A stretch of 15,767 nucleotides of DNA from an uncultured Bacteroides sp. (GCF_910585845.1 NZ_CAJUHF010000029.1:27817-43583); one strand, 5' to 3'. Positions 1 through 7,459 are shown, counted from the stretch's first letter. Numbers and translations: made by a program. The notes: generated by a model not told the origin, from the sequence alone.

Positions 1-1
1 G

Positions 2-283
2 ATTGCCATCCGTAAGGTAAACGGGGCGGAAGCACCCTCCGTGCTCAGGCTACTGTCGGTGGATATCTTGAAGGTGGCTGTCGGGGCGGTGGTTATCGGT
101 ACGGGATTCGCCTGGTACGTTTCCGGAGTCTGGTTGGAACAGTTTGCCGATAGTGTGTCGCCATCGCCCGTATGGTTTCTCCTGCTGGCACTGGTCTTGT
201 TGGCGCTTATCGTCTTGTTGGTCGTCCTCAAGGCATGGCGCATAGCCAACGAGAATCCTGTGTTGAGCATCAAGAGTGAATAA
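2..283 (+). CDS. FtsX/MacB-type ABC transporter permease, C-terminal fragment
   Basis: This is the 3' end of a gene that begins before the window. The frame is open from base 2 and stops with TAA at 281-283, giving about 93 residues. It opens with IAIRKVNGA, the conserved cytoplasmic segment before the third membrane helix of FtsX-like permeases. Two hydrophobic segments follow (DILKVAVGAVVIGTGFAWYV and VWFLLLALVLLALIVLLVVL), and the end, WRIANENPVLSIKSE, matches the usual family terminus (A.NPV.SL..E). Such permeases sit in the inner membrane and pair with an ABC ATPase for export or signalling; the substrate cannot be told from this fragment. A small hairpin (CTTCCT/AGGAAG, 287-301) follows the stop but lacks a clear U-run. 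Family is fairly certain, role unknown. Confidence 0.85.
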   Translation: MAIRKVNGAEAPSVLRLLSVDILKVAVGAVVIGTGFAWYVSGVWLEQFADSVSPSPVWFLLLALVLLALIVLLVVLKAWRIANENPVLSIKSE

Positions 284-334
284 ACTCTTCCTCTCAGGAA
301 GGAAAAATCCAAGAATACAGACTGCTCTGTTTGT

Positions 335-430
335 CTCACGAGACGAATAATTTCGTCTCATGAGGCAAAAAAAATCGTCCCGTGAGCTGAAAAAAATCAT
401 CTCACGGGACGAAATTATTCGTCTCGTGAA
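335..430. repeat. Five alternating 12-bp inverted units in an intergenic gap
   Basis: The 302-bp gap between the permease and the HAD gene contains no convincing gene. It holds five 12-bp units in alternating orientation: CTCACGAGACGA (335-346), TCGTCTCATGAG (353-364), TCGTCCCGTGAG (375-386), CTCACGGGACGA (401-412) and TCGTCTCGTGAA (419-430). Units 1/2 and 4/5 can form hairpins with 6-nt AT-rich loops; units 3/4 are a perfect inverted repeat with a 14-nt spacer. A degenerate further hairpin (GACGG TAAT CCGTC) lies at 458-471. The units could end the upstream transcript, bind a protein, or be a dispersed intergenic repeat; the sequence alone does not decide. Confidence 0.8.
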
Positions 431-505
431 GCAGAAACGGACAGACTACCTATGAGGGACGGTAATCCGTCTTGTCTCTCTATTTTGCAGCAAAATTGCG
501 AAATA

Positions 506-537
506 TTTGCTCGGTTCAAGTATTATTCAGACCTTTG
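506..537 (+). promoter_or_regulatory. Putative Bacteroides-type promoter for the HAD gene
   Basis: A TTTG at 506-509 (-33-like) is followed after 20 bp by GACCTTTG at 530-537, one mismatch from the -7 consensus TAnnTTTG. Its position 48 bp before the ATG at 586 fits a short leader. No Shine-Dalgarno sequence is visible; the leader is A/G-rich (AAGGTAAAAGAAAG). Confidence 0.5.
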
Positions 538-585
538 CAGCGCAATTCATAAGGTATTAGTATTATAAGGTAAAAGAAAGTTTAT

Positions 586-1233
586 ATGGCTGAAACAAAA
601 AGCATGGCCGCTCTTTTCGACTTCGATGGCGTCGTGGTCGACACAGAGACGCAGTATAGCGTCTTCTGGCATAAGATGGGAGTGGATTACTTGGGTATGG
701 AAGATCTGGAGAAGCGTATAAAGGGACAAACCCTGGTGTATATTTATGATACCTTTTTCTCCGGTATGGACAAAGAACAGCAGGAAATTACCATCGCACT
801 TGACCGTTTCGAACGGGAAATGTCTTTCGATTTCATTCCGGGCGTAGAAGCCTTCGTGTCCGACCTTCGCCGCAACCATGTCCGGGTAGCTGTAGTCACC
901 AGTTCCAACGATAAGAAAATGGAAGTAGTCTACCGTGCCAAGCCGGAGATCAGAACCATGTTCGACCACATTCTTACAGCAGAAATGTTCACCGCTTCCA
1001 AGCCCGCCCCCGATTGTTTTCTTCTCGGAATGAAGGTGTTCGGCACCACGCCGGAAACAACTTACGTCTTCGAAGACTCCTTCAATGGCTTGAAAGCAGG
1101 CATGGCTTCCGGAGCCACGGTGGTAGGACTGGCAACTACTAACCCGCGCCCCGAAATAGCCCCGCTGTGCCATCATGTCTTGAATGACTTTGAGGGCTTC
1201 ACCTACGATAAATTAGTCGGATTGTATAAGTAA
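586..1233 (+). CDS. HAD-superfamily hydrolase, beta-phosphoglucomutase/phosphatase-like
   Basis: A 215-aa soluble protein with all four HAD motifs: motif I DFDGVVVDTE (nucleophile D12, general acid/base D14), motif II VVTSSN (103-108), motif III lysine K139 in SKPAPDCF, and motif IV FEDSFNGLKAG with E163/D164. Residues of about 20-85 form a helical cap, as in subfamily I HADs such as beta-phosphoglucomutase and small sugar-phosphate or nucleotide phosphatases. It probably transfers or removes phosphate from a small metabolite in the cytoplasm using Mg2+; the substrate cannot be read from sequence. The ATG at 586 starts right before the conserved beta strand and is preceded by a plausible promoter. 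Its stop (1231-1233) overlaps the putative panB promoter, so panB can probably be transcribed independently. Confidence 0.88.
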   Translation: MAETKSMAALFDFDGVVVDTETQYSVFWHKMGVDYLGMEDLEKRIKGQTLVYIYDTFFSGMDKEQQEITIALDRFEREMSFDFIPGVEAFVSDLRRNHVRVAVVTSSNDKKMEVVYRAKPEIRTMFDHILTAEMFTASKPAPDCFLLGMKVFGTTPETTYVFEDSFNGLKAGMASGATVVGLATTNPRPEIAPLCHHVLNDFEGFTYDKLVGLYK

Positions 1234-1254
1234 AGGGAAAAAGTTATACCTTTG
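1221..1254 (+). promoter_or_regulatory. Putative promoter of panB
   Basis: TACCTTTG at 1247-1254 is an exact match to the Bacteroides -7 element TAnnTTTG. ATTG at 1221-1224, 22 bp upstream, is a weak -33 candidate lying within the last codons of the HAD gene. The panB start codon is about 60 bp downstream. Confidence 0.6.
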
Positions 1255-1277
1255 CAGCGATTTTCACCACAGATTAA

Positions 1278-1310
1278 AACTTAAAAACTAAAGAACTTAA
1301 AAACTTAAAA
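1278..1310 (+). repeat. A/T-rich panB leader with three AACTTAAAA copies
   Basis: The 9-mer AACTTAAAA occurs at 1278-1286, 1294-1302 and 1302-1310, just before the panB ATG at 1315. It leaves the leader almost free of G and without a Shine-Dalgarno sequence, as expected for translation starts in Bacteroides. It may be only a low-complexity leader. Confidence 0.6.
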
Positions 1311-1314
1311 CGAT

Positions 1315-2136
1315 ATGGCTGGTTATATTTCTGATGATACCCGCAAAGTGACTACCCATCGCCTGATAGAGATGAAGCAGAGAGGCGAGAAAATATCCAT
1401 GTTGACATCCTACGATTACACTATGGCACAGATTGTGGACGGTGCGGGTGTGGATGTGATTCTTGTTGGTGATTCCGCCAGTAACGTGATGGCAGGTAAC
1501 GTCACTACGCTTCCCATCACCCTCGACCAGATGATCTATCATGCCAAGTCCGTGGTTCGTGGTGTGAAGCGTGCCATGGTGGTGGTCGATATGCCCTTCG
1601 GCTCTTATCAGGGCAACGAACTGGAAGGCCTTGCTTCCGCCATCCGTATTATGAAGGAAAGTCATGCCGACGCCTTGAAACTGGAAGGCGGTGAAGAGAT
1701 CATCGGCACGGTGAAGCGCATTCTCAGTGCCGGAATCCCTATTATGGGACATCTTGGACTGATGCCGCAGTCTATCAATAAATACGGCACATATACCGTG
1801 CGTGCCAAAGACGATGCGGAAGCCGAAAAACTGATACGCGACGCCCACTTGCTGGAAGAAGCCGGTTGCTTCGCCCTTGTGCTGGAGAAAATACCTGCGG
1901 CTTTGGCCGAACGCGTGGCAAGTGAACTGACTATCCCCATCATCGGTATCGGTGCCGGCGGCGGAGTGGACGGCCAGGTTCTGGTGGTGCAGGACATGCT
2001 GGGTATGAACAATGGTTTCCGTCCTCGTTTCCTGCGCCGTTATGCCGACTTGCATACGGTGATGACTGATGCGATCAGTCATTATGTTTCCGATGTGAAG
2101 AACTTAGATTTCCCGAATGAGAAAGAACAATACTGA
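1315..2136 (+). CDS. panB: 3-methyl-2-oxobutanoate hydroxymethyltransferase (ketopantoate hydroxymethyltransferase)
   Basis: PanB transfers a hydroxymethyl group from 5,10-methylene-tetrahydrofolate to 2-oxoisovalerate, giving ketopantoate, the first committed step of pantothenate and coenzyme A synthesis. The 273-aa length is normal for the family. Visible motifs of the Mg2+-dependent TIM barrel are LTSYDYTMA (30-38), VGDS with metal ligand D53, VDMPFGSY with D92, LKLEGG with K122, GHLGLMPQS (145-153), the catalytic-Glu segment VLEKIP with E191, and GIGAGGGVDGQVLV (211-224). The ATG at 1315 gives the expected N-terminus ahead of the conserved KVTTHRL segment. The last 20 bp overlap the next gene, which suggests translational coupling. 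panC and panD are not in the window. Confidence 0.97.
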   Translation: MAGYISDDTRKVTTHRLIEMKQRGEKISMLTSYDYTMAQIVDGAGVDVILVGDSASNVMAGNVTTLPITLDQMIYHAKSVVRGVKRAMVVVDMPFGSYQGNELEGLASAIRIMKESHADALKLEGGEEIIGTVKRILSAGIPIMGHLGLMPQSINKYGTYTVRAKDDAEAEKLIRDAHLLEEAGCFALVLEKIPAALAERVASELTIPIIGIGAGGGVDGQVLVVQDMLGMNNGFRPRFLRRYADLHTVMTDAISHYVSDVKNLDFPNEKEQY

Positions 2137-3127
2137 TCATCTTTGGTCATTGGGCTTCTTGCGGATGTGCTTTGCCAACTTCCTGCTTTTTGCATCCGTG
2201 TATTCGCTGTTTCCGTTCCTTCCTTCGGTGATGGTGCAGCGTTTGGGCGTATCTGCCGGGCAGGTGGGGGAGATGTTCCTGTTTTTCGTGGCGGCGATGT
2301 TCCTTGTGGGGCCTTTCCATGCCTATTTGGGAGATGAGTATAAACGGAAGCATGTGCTTGCCTATTCTACGCTCGTCATGCTGGGCACAACGTTAGGCTA
2401 TCTCTTTGTCGATGCTTATCCGAAGTTGTTGCTGCTTGCCGCCGTGCAGGGAGCCTCATTCGGATTGGCCACGACGGCAGGTATAACGGTAGCCATCGAC
2501 ATAACGACCTCTGCCCGCCGTAGTTCCGGAAATATGGTGTATGCTTTCGCGGCACGTCTGGGCATGCTGGTGGGAGCGGGATTGGGCGTTTGGTTGTATC
2601 GTTTCGAGGGCTTCAGCATGGTTGCCTATTTTGCCGTGTTGTGCGGTCTGTGCAGCCTGTTGCTCTCCTTGCGTGTCTATGTGGCTTTTCGTGCACCGAT
2701 AGGAGTGAGCCTCTGCAATCTTGACCGTTTCTTGCTGTTGCGAGGCTGGGTTCCTGCCCTTAATTTGCTGCTGGTTGCTTTTCTTCCCGGCGTGGCGCTG
2801 CCTTTGATGGAGCAGGGGCGTTATGGCGCATTGTTCTTTCTGGCGGTATTGGTTGCGGTTACGGTTCCTTTTACAAAGATATTTGTGAAGTTGTCGCATC
2901 ATTGCCAGCGGGGAACGGCAAATACGACGTGCCATCTGTTCATGGATGCCGGTCTGCTTATGGGGCTTGCAGTCTGTTGCCTATTGTCGGATGGCAGCAT
3001 CAGCCAGCTTGATTTTGATCTGGATTGCCATTTTATCTATAAGATTATCGGCATAATCGCTTCCGTCTCCCTGCTTTTCTACTTTCTGCTGACGTATCCT
3101 TATTATAAGAGGAAAAGAGTCAGATGA
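2117..3127 (+). CDS. MFS-family transporter (short, about 10 membrane segments)
   Basis: A 336-aa integral membrane protein. The N-terminal half looks like a major facilitator: TM1 about 12-35, TM2 about 50-70, then the loop HAYLGDEYKRKHVL, which fits MFS motif A (GxLaDrxGrk). Further hydrophobic segments lie at about 80-98, 104-128, 140-160, 165-190, 208-230, 233-252, 272-290 and 308-330. By eye this gives about ten segments, against twelve in most MFS proteins of about 400 aa, so the C-terminal half seems reduced. The ATG at 2117 lies 20 bp inside panB in another frame, so the two are probably co-translated. No substrate can be assigned; a link to pantothenate or its precursors is only a guess from position. 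The gene ends 6 bp before the convergent kinase gene. Confidence 0.75.
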   Translation: MRKNNTDHLWSLGFLRMCFANFLLFASVYSLFPFLPSVMVQRLGVSAGQVGEMFLFFVAAMFLVGPFHAYLGDEYKRKHVLAYSTLVMLGTTLGYLFVDAYPKLLLLAAVQGASFGLATTAGITVAIDITTSARRSSGNMVYAFAARLGMLVGAGLGVWLYRFEGFSMVAYFAVLCGLCSLLLSLRVYVAFRAPIGVSLCNLDRFLLLRGWVPALNLLLVAFLPGVALPLMEQGRYGALFFLAVLVAVTVPFTKIFVKLSHHCQRGTANTTCHLFMDAGLLMGLAVCCLLSDGSISQLDFDLDCHFIYKIIGIIASVSLLFYFLLTYPYYKRKRVR

Positions 3128-3133
3128 ATCCTC

Positions 3134-3493
3134 TCAAACCAAATAAGGCAGAAAAATAATCCCCCCGACAATTGCCGCTGCAACAGCACATAGCAGTACT
3201 GCTCCGGCGGCAACATCTTTCACAAAGCCGGCAATGGGATGCCGTTCCGGCGACACCAGATCCACCAACCTCTCAATCGCCGTATTGAATAACTCTGCCG
3301 CAATGACCACACCGATACAAAGCACCACAATCATCCACTCCGTACGAGTGATGCCGAAGAAAAAACCTGCGGCTACCACTACCACCGTGACAATGAGGTG
3401 AAAACTCAGATTCTGCTCTTTACCTATGCACTGACGGATGCCTTTCCAGGCATACCCGAAACTGCGGACTTGCTTCATGAAATCGTATCTCAT
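3134..3493 (-). CDS. dgkA: Diacylglycerol kinase / undecaprenol kinase family protein
   Basis: A 119-aa membrane kinase of the small DgkA family, which phosphorylates diacylglycerol or undecaprenol with ATP at the inner membrane. The N-terminal part, FGYAWKGIRQCIGKEQNLSF, is amphipathic and carries the conserved Glu (E26) and Asn. Hydrophobic helices lie at about 32-48, 53-68 and 95-116. The signature AAELFNTAIERLVDLV, with E67, N70, E74 and D78, and the downstream KDVAAGAVLL (K92, D93) match the active-site region. In Gram-positive bacteria this subfamily acts on undecaprenol; which lipid is used here is not visible. The start at 3493 lies 17 bp after the relA stop, so the two are probably one transcript. 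A second ATG at codon 6 is possible. Confidence 0.92.
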   Translation of the reverse strand: MRYDFMKQVRSFGYAWKGIRQCIGKEQNLSFHLIVTVVVVAAGFFFGITRTEWMIVVLCIGVVIAAELFNTAIERLVDLVSPERHPIAGFVKDVAAGAVLLCAVAAAIVGGIIFLPYLV

Positions 3494-3510
3494 ATACCTC
3501 TATAATGTAT

Positions 3511-5733
3511 TCAGTTTCTTGAAACCTGCTTTACTCCTTTCACCGTTCGCAGTTTCTTGATCAGTGCCTCCAACTTTCCCGTGTCGCCCACCATGATGGT
3601 CAGCATTCCGGAGAACAGACCATCGTGCGAGTCGATGCCAATGGAGCGGAGAGTGATATCGTTTTCCTTTGAAATGATGGAAGTAATGTTGGTTACGATG
3701 CCGATATCATCATGCCCTACGACGCGGAGAGTGATCGGATATTGCGTACCCTGTGATTTCCCTGCCCAACGTGCTTTTACAATCCGATAACCGAACCGCT
3801 CACGCAACTGTGTGGCATTGGGGCAATCGCTGCGGTGTATCTTTATTCCTCCCGTCACGGATACGAAACCGAATACATCATCTCCATAGATCGGGCTACA
3901 GCAACGTGCCAGCTTGAAGTCGAGTCCTTTCAGGTTCTGGTCAATCACCAGCACATCTTCCTTCGAACGGGTGATTTCATCGTTCGGTGTCGGGGGCAGA
4001 TTATACTCCTCGGCGCTGCGGTACGTGATCTCTTCCCGCACATCATTCTCCCGTTTTTGTTGCTCCAGGTATTTGTCTATGATTTCGTTCGCATCCAGCG
4101 TCTCGTCCGCAATGCTTTGGTAGAAATCCGTCACGGTCTTGAAACCGAGACGCTTGATCAACCGCATCATTACGGCCTCGTCATATTCTATTTTCCGGTT
4201 CTTGAATTTCCTCTCTATTGTCTCCTTGGCGAAGGCATGCTGACGGGCGGCCATTTCTTTCAGTGCCTGACGGATCTTGGTACGTGCTTTCGAGGTGGTC
4301 ACGATGTTCAGCCAGCCTTGTTTCGGAGTCTGCGTGTTCGAGGTCATTATTTCCACCTGGTCTCCGCTGTTCAGCACCTGCCGTAACTGCGCGTTCCTGC
4401 CGTTCACTTTGGCACCGATACACTTGCATCCCAGTTTGCTGTGGATGTGGAAAGCAAAATCAAGTACCGTAGCTCCTTTTCCCAGTTTGAAGAGGTCGCC
4501 CTTCGGAGTGAACACGAATACTTCATCCTCATACAGGTCCAGCTTGAACTGGTCCATTGCCTCCAGCCCGTTGCTGTCCGAGTTTTCCAAAGCTTCACGC
4601 ACGGAAGTCAACCATTCATCCAGTCCGCTTTCTCCTTTCACGCCTTTGTAGCGCCAGTGGGCGGCAAGACCACGTTCGGCTATGTCGTCCATGCGTTCGG
4701 TACGTATCTGTACCTCTACCCATTTTCCCTCAGGCCCCATCACGGTGATGTGCAACGATTCGTACCCGTTGCTTTTCGGTACGGACAGCCAGTCACGCAA
4801 CCGCTTAGGATTAGGCTGGTACATATCGGTCACGATGGAGTACACCTGCCAGCATTCCTGTTTCTCTTTCTCCAATGGTGAATCCAGAATGATACGGATG
4901 GCAAATAAGTCATATACCCCCTCGAACGGGCATTTCTGCTTCTTCATCTTTTGATAGATGGAATGGATGGACTTCGTGCGTCCCTTGATGTGGAAGTGCA
5001 GTCCCGCCTCTTCCAGCTTCTTCTGCATCGGGGCGATGAAGGCGGCTATGTACTTGTCGCGTGAGGCTTTTGTTTCGTTCAGTTTATCCTTGATGTGATA
5101 GTAAACTTCCTTTTCCGTATATTTCAGCGACAAGTCTTCCAGTTCCGATTTCAGTTTATACAAACCCAACTTGTGGGCAAGGGGAGCGTAGAGGTAAGCG
5201 GCTTCGTTGGCCACCTGCCGACGTGCTTCATCGTTGGGACTGTTCTTTATCTGCCGCATGATGTTGACGCGGTCGGCAATCATGATCAGGATGACGCGCA
5301 TGTCTTCTGCAAATGAAAGCAGCAAGTTGCGGAAGTTCTCCGATTCGATGGTTGGGCTTTTGGAATAAAGCTCATTGACGCGTATCAGTCCGCGGATAAT
5401 GCCGGCTACGTCTTCTCCGAAAGAGTTTTGTACCTCTTCGGTCGTATAAACACCGTTTTTCACACTCTCGTGCAGCATGATACCCAAAATGGATGCCCTT
5501 CTCATACCGATTTCTTCGGCAACGATAACTGCGGTCTGCATATCCTTGATCAGCGGATTCAGTCCGAAAGTGTCCCGTTGGATGCGGTTGTTCTTTATTG
5601 AGTTGACAAGATGTGTTTTCAGTTTCCTGCAATCCCCTTTCTGCAAAGTCTCTCCAGTCAACTGCAATAATTTTCTATAGAGCGAGAAGAGCAAGACCTT
5701 CTCTTCAGCAGTAAAAAATTCATCTCTTTCCAT
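3511..5733 (-). CDS. relA: Long RelA/SpoT homolog, (p)ppGpp synthetase with degenerate hydrolase domain
   Basis: A 740-aa stringent-response enzyme of normal length. The N-terminal HD domain (about 45-170) is damaged: the first metal-binding His is N59 (FGLNPL for the usual xYIxHPL), the HD pair is H88-E89, the following ED is K92-N93, and only D154 of ADR remains. The synthetase domain (about 240-365) is intact: GRTKSIHSIYQKM (251-263), YDLFAIRII with D275, RLRDWLSVPKSNGYESLH (311-328), and EVQIRT...IAERGLAAHW with Q342 and E353. TGS domain at about 402-465. The Cys-rich segment ARCCSPIYGDD...IHRSDCPN carries C611, C612, H633 and C637; an ACT domain lies at about 665-740. It should make (p)ppGpp on starved ribosomes in the cytoplasm but is unlikely to hydrolyse it. 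It is followed by dgkA and has its own putative promoter. Confidence 0.95.
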   Translation of the reverse strand: MERDEFFTAEEKVLLFSLYRKLLQLTGETLQKGDCRKLKTHLVNSIKNNRIQRDTFGLNPLIKDMQTAVIVAEEIGMRRASILGIMLHESVKNGVYTTEEVQNSFGEDVAGIIRGLIRVNELYSKSPTIESENFRNLLLSFAEDMRVILIMIADRVNIMRQIKNSPNDEARRQVANEAAYLYAPLAHKLGLYKLKSELEDLSLKYTEKEVYYHIKDKLNETKASRDKYIAAFIAPMQKKLEEAGLHFHIKGRTKSIHSIYQKMKKQKCPFEGVYDLFAIRIILDSPLEKEKQECWQVYSIVTDMYQPNPKRLRDWLSVPKSNGYESLHITVMGPEGKWVEVQIRTERMDDIAERGLAAHWRYKGVKGESGLDEWLTSVREALENSDSNGLEAMDQFKLDLYEDEVFVFTPKGDLFKLGKGATVLDFAFHIHSKLGCKCIGAKVNGRNAQLRQVLNSGDQVEIMTSNTQTPKQGWLNIVTTSKARTKIRQALKEMAARQHAFAKETIERKFKNRKIEYDEAVMMRLIKRLGFKTVTDFYQSIADETLDANEIIDKYLEQQKRENDVREEITYRSAEEYNLPPTPNDEITRSKEDVLVIDQNLKGLDFKLARCCSPIYGDDVFGFVSVTGGIKIHRSDCPNATQLRERFGYRIVKARWAGKSQGTQYPITLRVVGHDDIGIVTNITSIISKENDITLRSIGIDSHDGLFSGMLTIMVGDTGKLEALIKKLRTVKGVKQVSRN

Positions 5734-5753
5734 ATTCGTCCATTTTTGTTGCC

Positions 5754-5761
5754 CAAAGGTA
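5754..5761 (-). promoter_or_regulatory. Putative -7 element for relA-dgkA
   Basis: The minus strand reads TACCTTTG, an exact TAnnTTTG match, 21-28 bp before the relA ATG (5733). No clear TTTG is seen at the expected -33 position, so the call rests on the -7 element alone. The implied leader is very short. Confidence 0.5.
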
Positions 5762-5778
5762 GTTTTTTTCTTCTTTTT

Positions 5779-5811
5779 CTTGATAAGGCTTATAGTTTTT
5801 TTGTACTTTTG
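5779..5811 (+). promoter_or_regulatory. Putative promoter of the DUF4301 gene
   Basis: TACTTTTG at 5804-5811 matches the -7 consensus TAnnTTTG. CTTG at 5779-5782, 21 bp upstream, is a near match to the -33 TTTG. The ATG at 5838 follows an A/T-only leader (ATTTATAAATTAAAATAGT). The element lies back to back with the putative relA promoter. Confidence 0.6.
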
Positions 5812-5837
5812 GCAGTCAATTTATAAATTAAAATAGT

Positions 5838-7355
5838 ATGATAACACCGCAAGACAAAGAGTTATTAACTCAGAAAGGTATTTCAGAAGAACAGATTGCC
5901 GAGCAGTTGGCCTGTTTTGAGAAAGGTTTCCCGTATTTGAAGCTGGCTGCCGCTGCTTCTATAGAAAAAGGTATTTTGGCACCTGCCACCAACGAACAGA
6001 AACTGTACCTCGATGCATGGGATGCATATACGCAGACAGATAAAGTAGTAGTGAAGTTTGTGCCGGCATCGGGTGCGGCAAGCCGTATGTTCAAGAATAT
6101 GTTTGAATTTCTTGGAGCCGACTATGATGCACCGGAAACAAAGTTTGAGAAGACATTTTTCGAGCAAATAGAGAATTTTGCTTTTTATGATGACCTGAAC
6201 GCAGCTTGCGAGAAAATAAACGGCAAGGATATTCCCGCTTTGGTGGCCGATGGCAACTACAAGGCTGTGGTAGCTGCTCTGCTCGAATCGGCAGGACTCA
6301 ATTACGGTGCCTTGCCTAAAGGATTACTGAAGTTCCATAAGTATGAAGACGGAAACCGTACGCCGCTGGAAGAACATTTGGTGGAAGGTGCACTCTATGC
6401 CGCCAACAAGAATGGAAAAGTAAACGTGCATTTCACCGTTTCTCCCGAACATCGTCCTTTGTTCGAGACTTTGGTGGCGGACAAGGCAGCCGTTTATGCC
6501 AAGAAATATGGAGTGGATTATCATGTCACTTTCTCAGAGCAGAAAACCAGTACAGATACGGTTGCTGCCGATATGGATAACAAGCCTTTCCGCGACAATG
6601 GCAAGTTGCTGTTCCGTCCGGGTGGTCATGGCGCATTGATTGAGAATTTGAATGATCTTGATGCAGACGTCATCTTTATTAAGAATATCGACAATGTGGT
6701 GCCCGACAAGTTGAAGGGGGATACCGTATTATACAAGAAACTGATTGCCGGAGTTCTGGTTTCCTTGCAACAGAAAGCATTTTCTTATCTGGAACTGCTG
6801 GATAGCGGACGGTATACTCACGAGCAAGTGATTGAGATCTTGCAGTTCTTGCAGAAGAATCTGTTCTGTAAGAATCCTGAGACGAAGAACCTGGAAGATG
6901 CCGAACTGGTGCTTTATCTGAAAGAGAAGTTGAACCGTCCGATGCGTGTATGTGGTATGGTGAAGAACGTCGGCGAACCGGGTGGAGGTCCGTTCCTTGC
7001 TTATAACAGTGACGGAACCATCTCTTTGCAGATTCTGGAAAGTTCTCAGATTGACATGAATGATCCGGAGAAGAAAGAGATGTTCGAAAAAGGCACTCAC
7101 TTCAATCCTGTGGATCTGGTTTGTGCCGTACGCGACTATAAGGGGAATAAGTTCAATCTGGTTGACTTTGTAGACAAAGCTACCGGTTTCATTTCTTATA
7201 AGTCGAAGAACGGCAAGGAGCTCAAAGCCCTCGAACTTCCGGGATTGTGGAACGGAGCCATGAGCGATTGGAATACCGTATTCGTAGAGGTTCCTCTGAG
7301 CACATTCAATCCGGTGAAGACGGTGAATGATCTCTTGAGGGAACAGCATCAATAA
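5838..7355 (+). CDS. DUF4301 family protein, nucleotidyltransferase-like
   Basis: A 505-aa cytoplasmic protein that I recognise as the DUF4301 family common in Bacteroidetes; its function is not established. Several segments resemble sugar-phosphate nucleotidyltransferases: VKFVPASGAASRMFK (72-86) corresponds to the glycine-rich nucleotide-binding loop (usually AxGxGxRM), PKGLLKFH (160-167) to the PKxLL motif, RPGGHGALIENL (260-271) to the GGHG segment of UTP-dependent uridylyltransferases, and IFIKNIDNV (279-287) to the following metal-binding strand. GEPGGGPF lies at 379-386. I infer a nucleotidyl transfer reaction on a sugar phosphate or similar substrate; the substrate is unknown. It is transcribed divergently from relA and ends at a strong terminator shared with ansA. 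Confidence 0.85.
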   Translation: MITPQDKELLTQKGISEEQIAEQLACFEKGFPYLKLAAAASIEKGILAPATNEQKLYLDAWDAYTQTDKVVVKFVPASGAASRMFKNMFEFLGADYDAPETKFEKTFFEQIENFAFYDDLNAACEKINGKDIPALVADGNYKAVVAALLESAGLNYGALPKGLLKFHKYEDGNRTPLEEHLVEGALYAANKNGKVNVHFTVSPEHRPLFETLVADKAAVYAKKYGVDYHVTFSEQKTSTDTVAADMDNKPFRDNGKLLFRPGGHGALIENLNDLDADVIFIKNIDNVVPDKLKGDTVLYKKLIAGVLVSLQQKAFSYLELLDSGRYTHEQVIEILQFLQKNLFCKNPETKNLEDAELVLYLKEKLNRPMRVCGMVKNVGEPGGGPFLAYNSDGTISLQILESSQIDMNDPEKKEMFEKGTHFNPVDLVCAVRDYKGNKFNLVDFVDKATGFISYKSKNGKELKALELPGLWNGAMSDWNTVFVEVPLSTFNPVKTVNDLLREQHQ

Positions 7356-7378
7356 TCAGAACGCCGTTCGGTTATTAA

Positions 7379-7429
7379 AGATAAAAAAGGTTGTGCCAGC
7401 ATTATATTTGGCACAACCTTTTTTTATCT
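7379..7429. terminator. Bidirectional intrinsic terminator
   Basis: A 20-base left arm (7379-7398) and a 21-base right arm (7409-7429) pair with a single extra A/T, around the 10-nt loop GCATTATATT. The core AAAAAAGGTTGTGCCA / TGGCACAACCTTTTTT is perfect. A/T runs on both sides give U-tracts in both directions, which fits the convergent DUF4301 (plus) and ansA (minus) genes that flank it. Confidence 0.93.
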
Positions 7430-7459
7430 TATTTCACGGCGCTTCCTTTTATCAGTCTT

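Noticed and set aside
287..301. Terminator after the permease gene
   Set aside because: The CTTCCT/AGGAAG hairpin has only six pairs and is followed by a purine-rich run rather than U.
335..430. CRISPR-like array
   Set aside because: Units are only 12 bp, alternate in orientation, and have short irregular spacers; no cas gene is nearby.
547..1176. 209-codon minus-strand open frame
   Set aside because: It is the shadow of the HAD gene, which has all four catalytic motifs on the plus strand.
3511..5733. Bifunctional SpoT/Rel with active hydrolase
   Set aside because: The conserved HD-domain His and Asp ligands are replaced at several positions, leaving only one expected ligand clearly in place.
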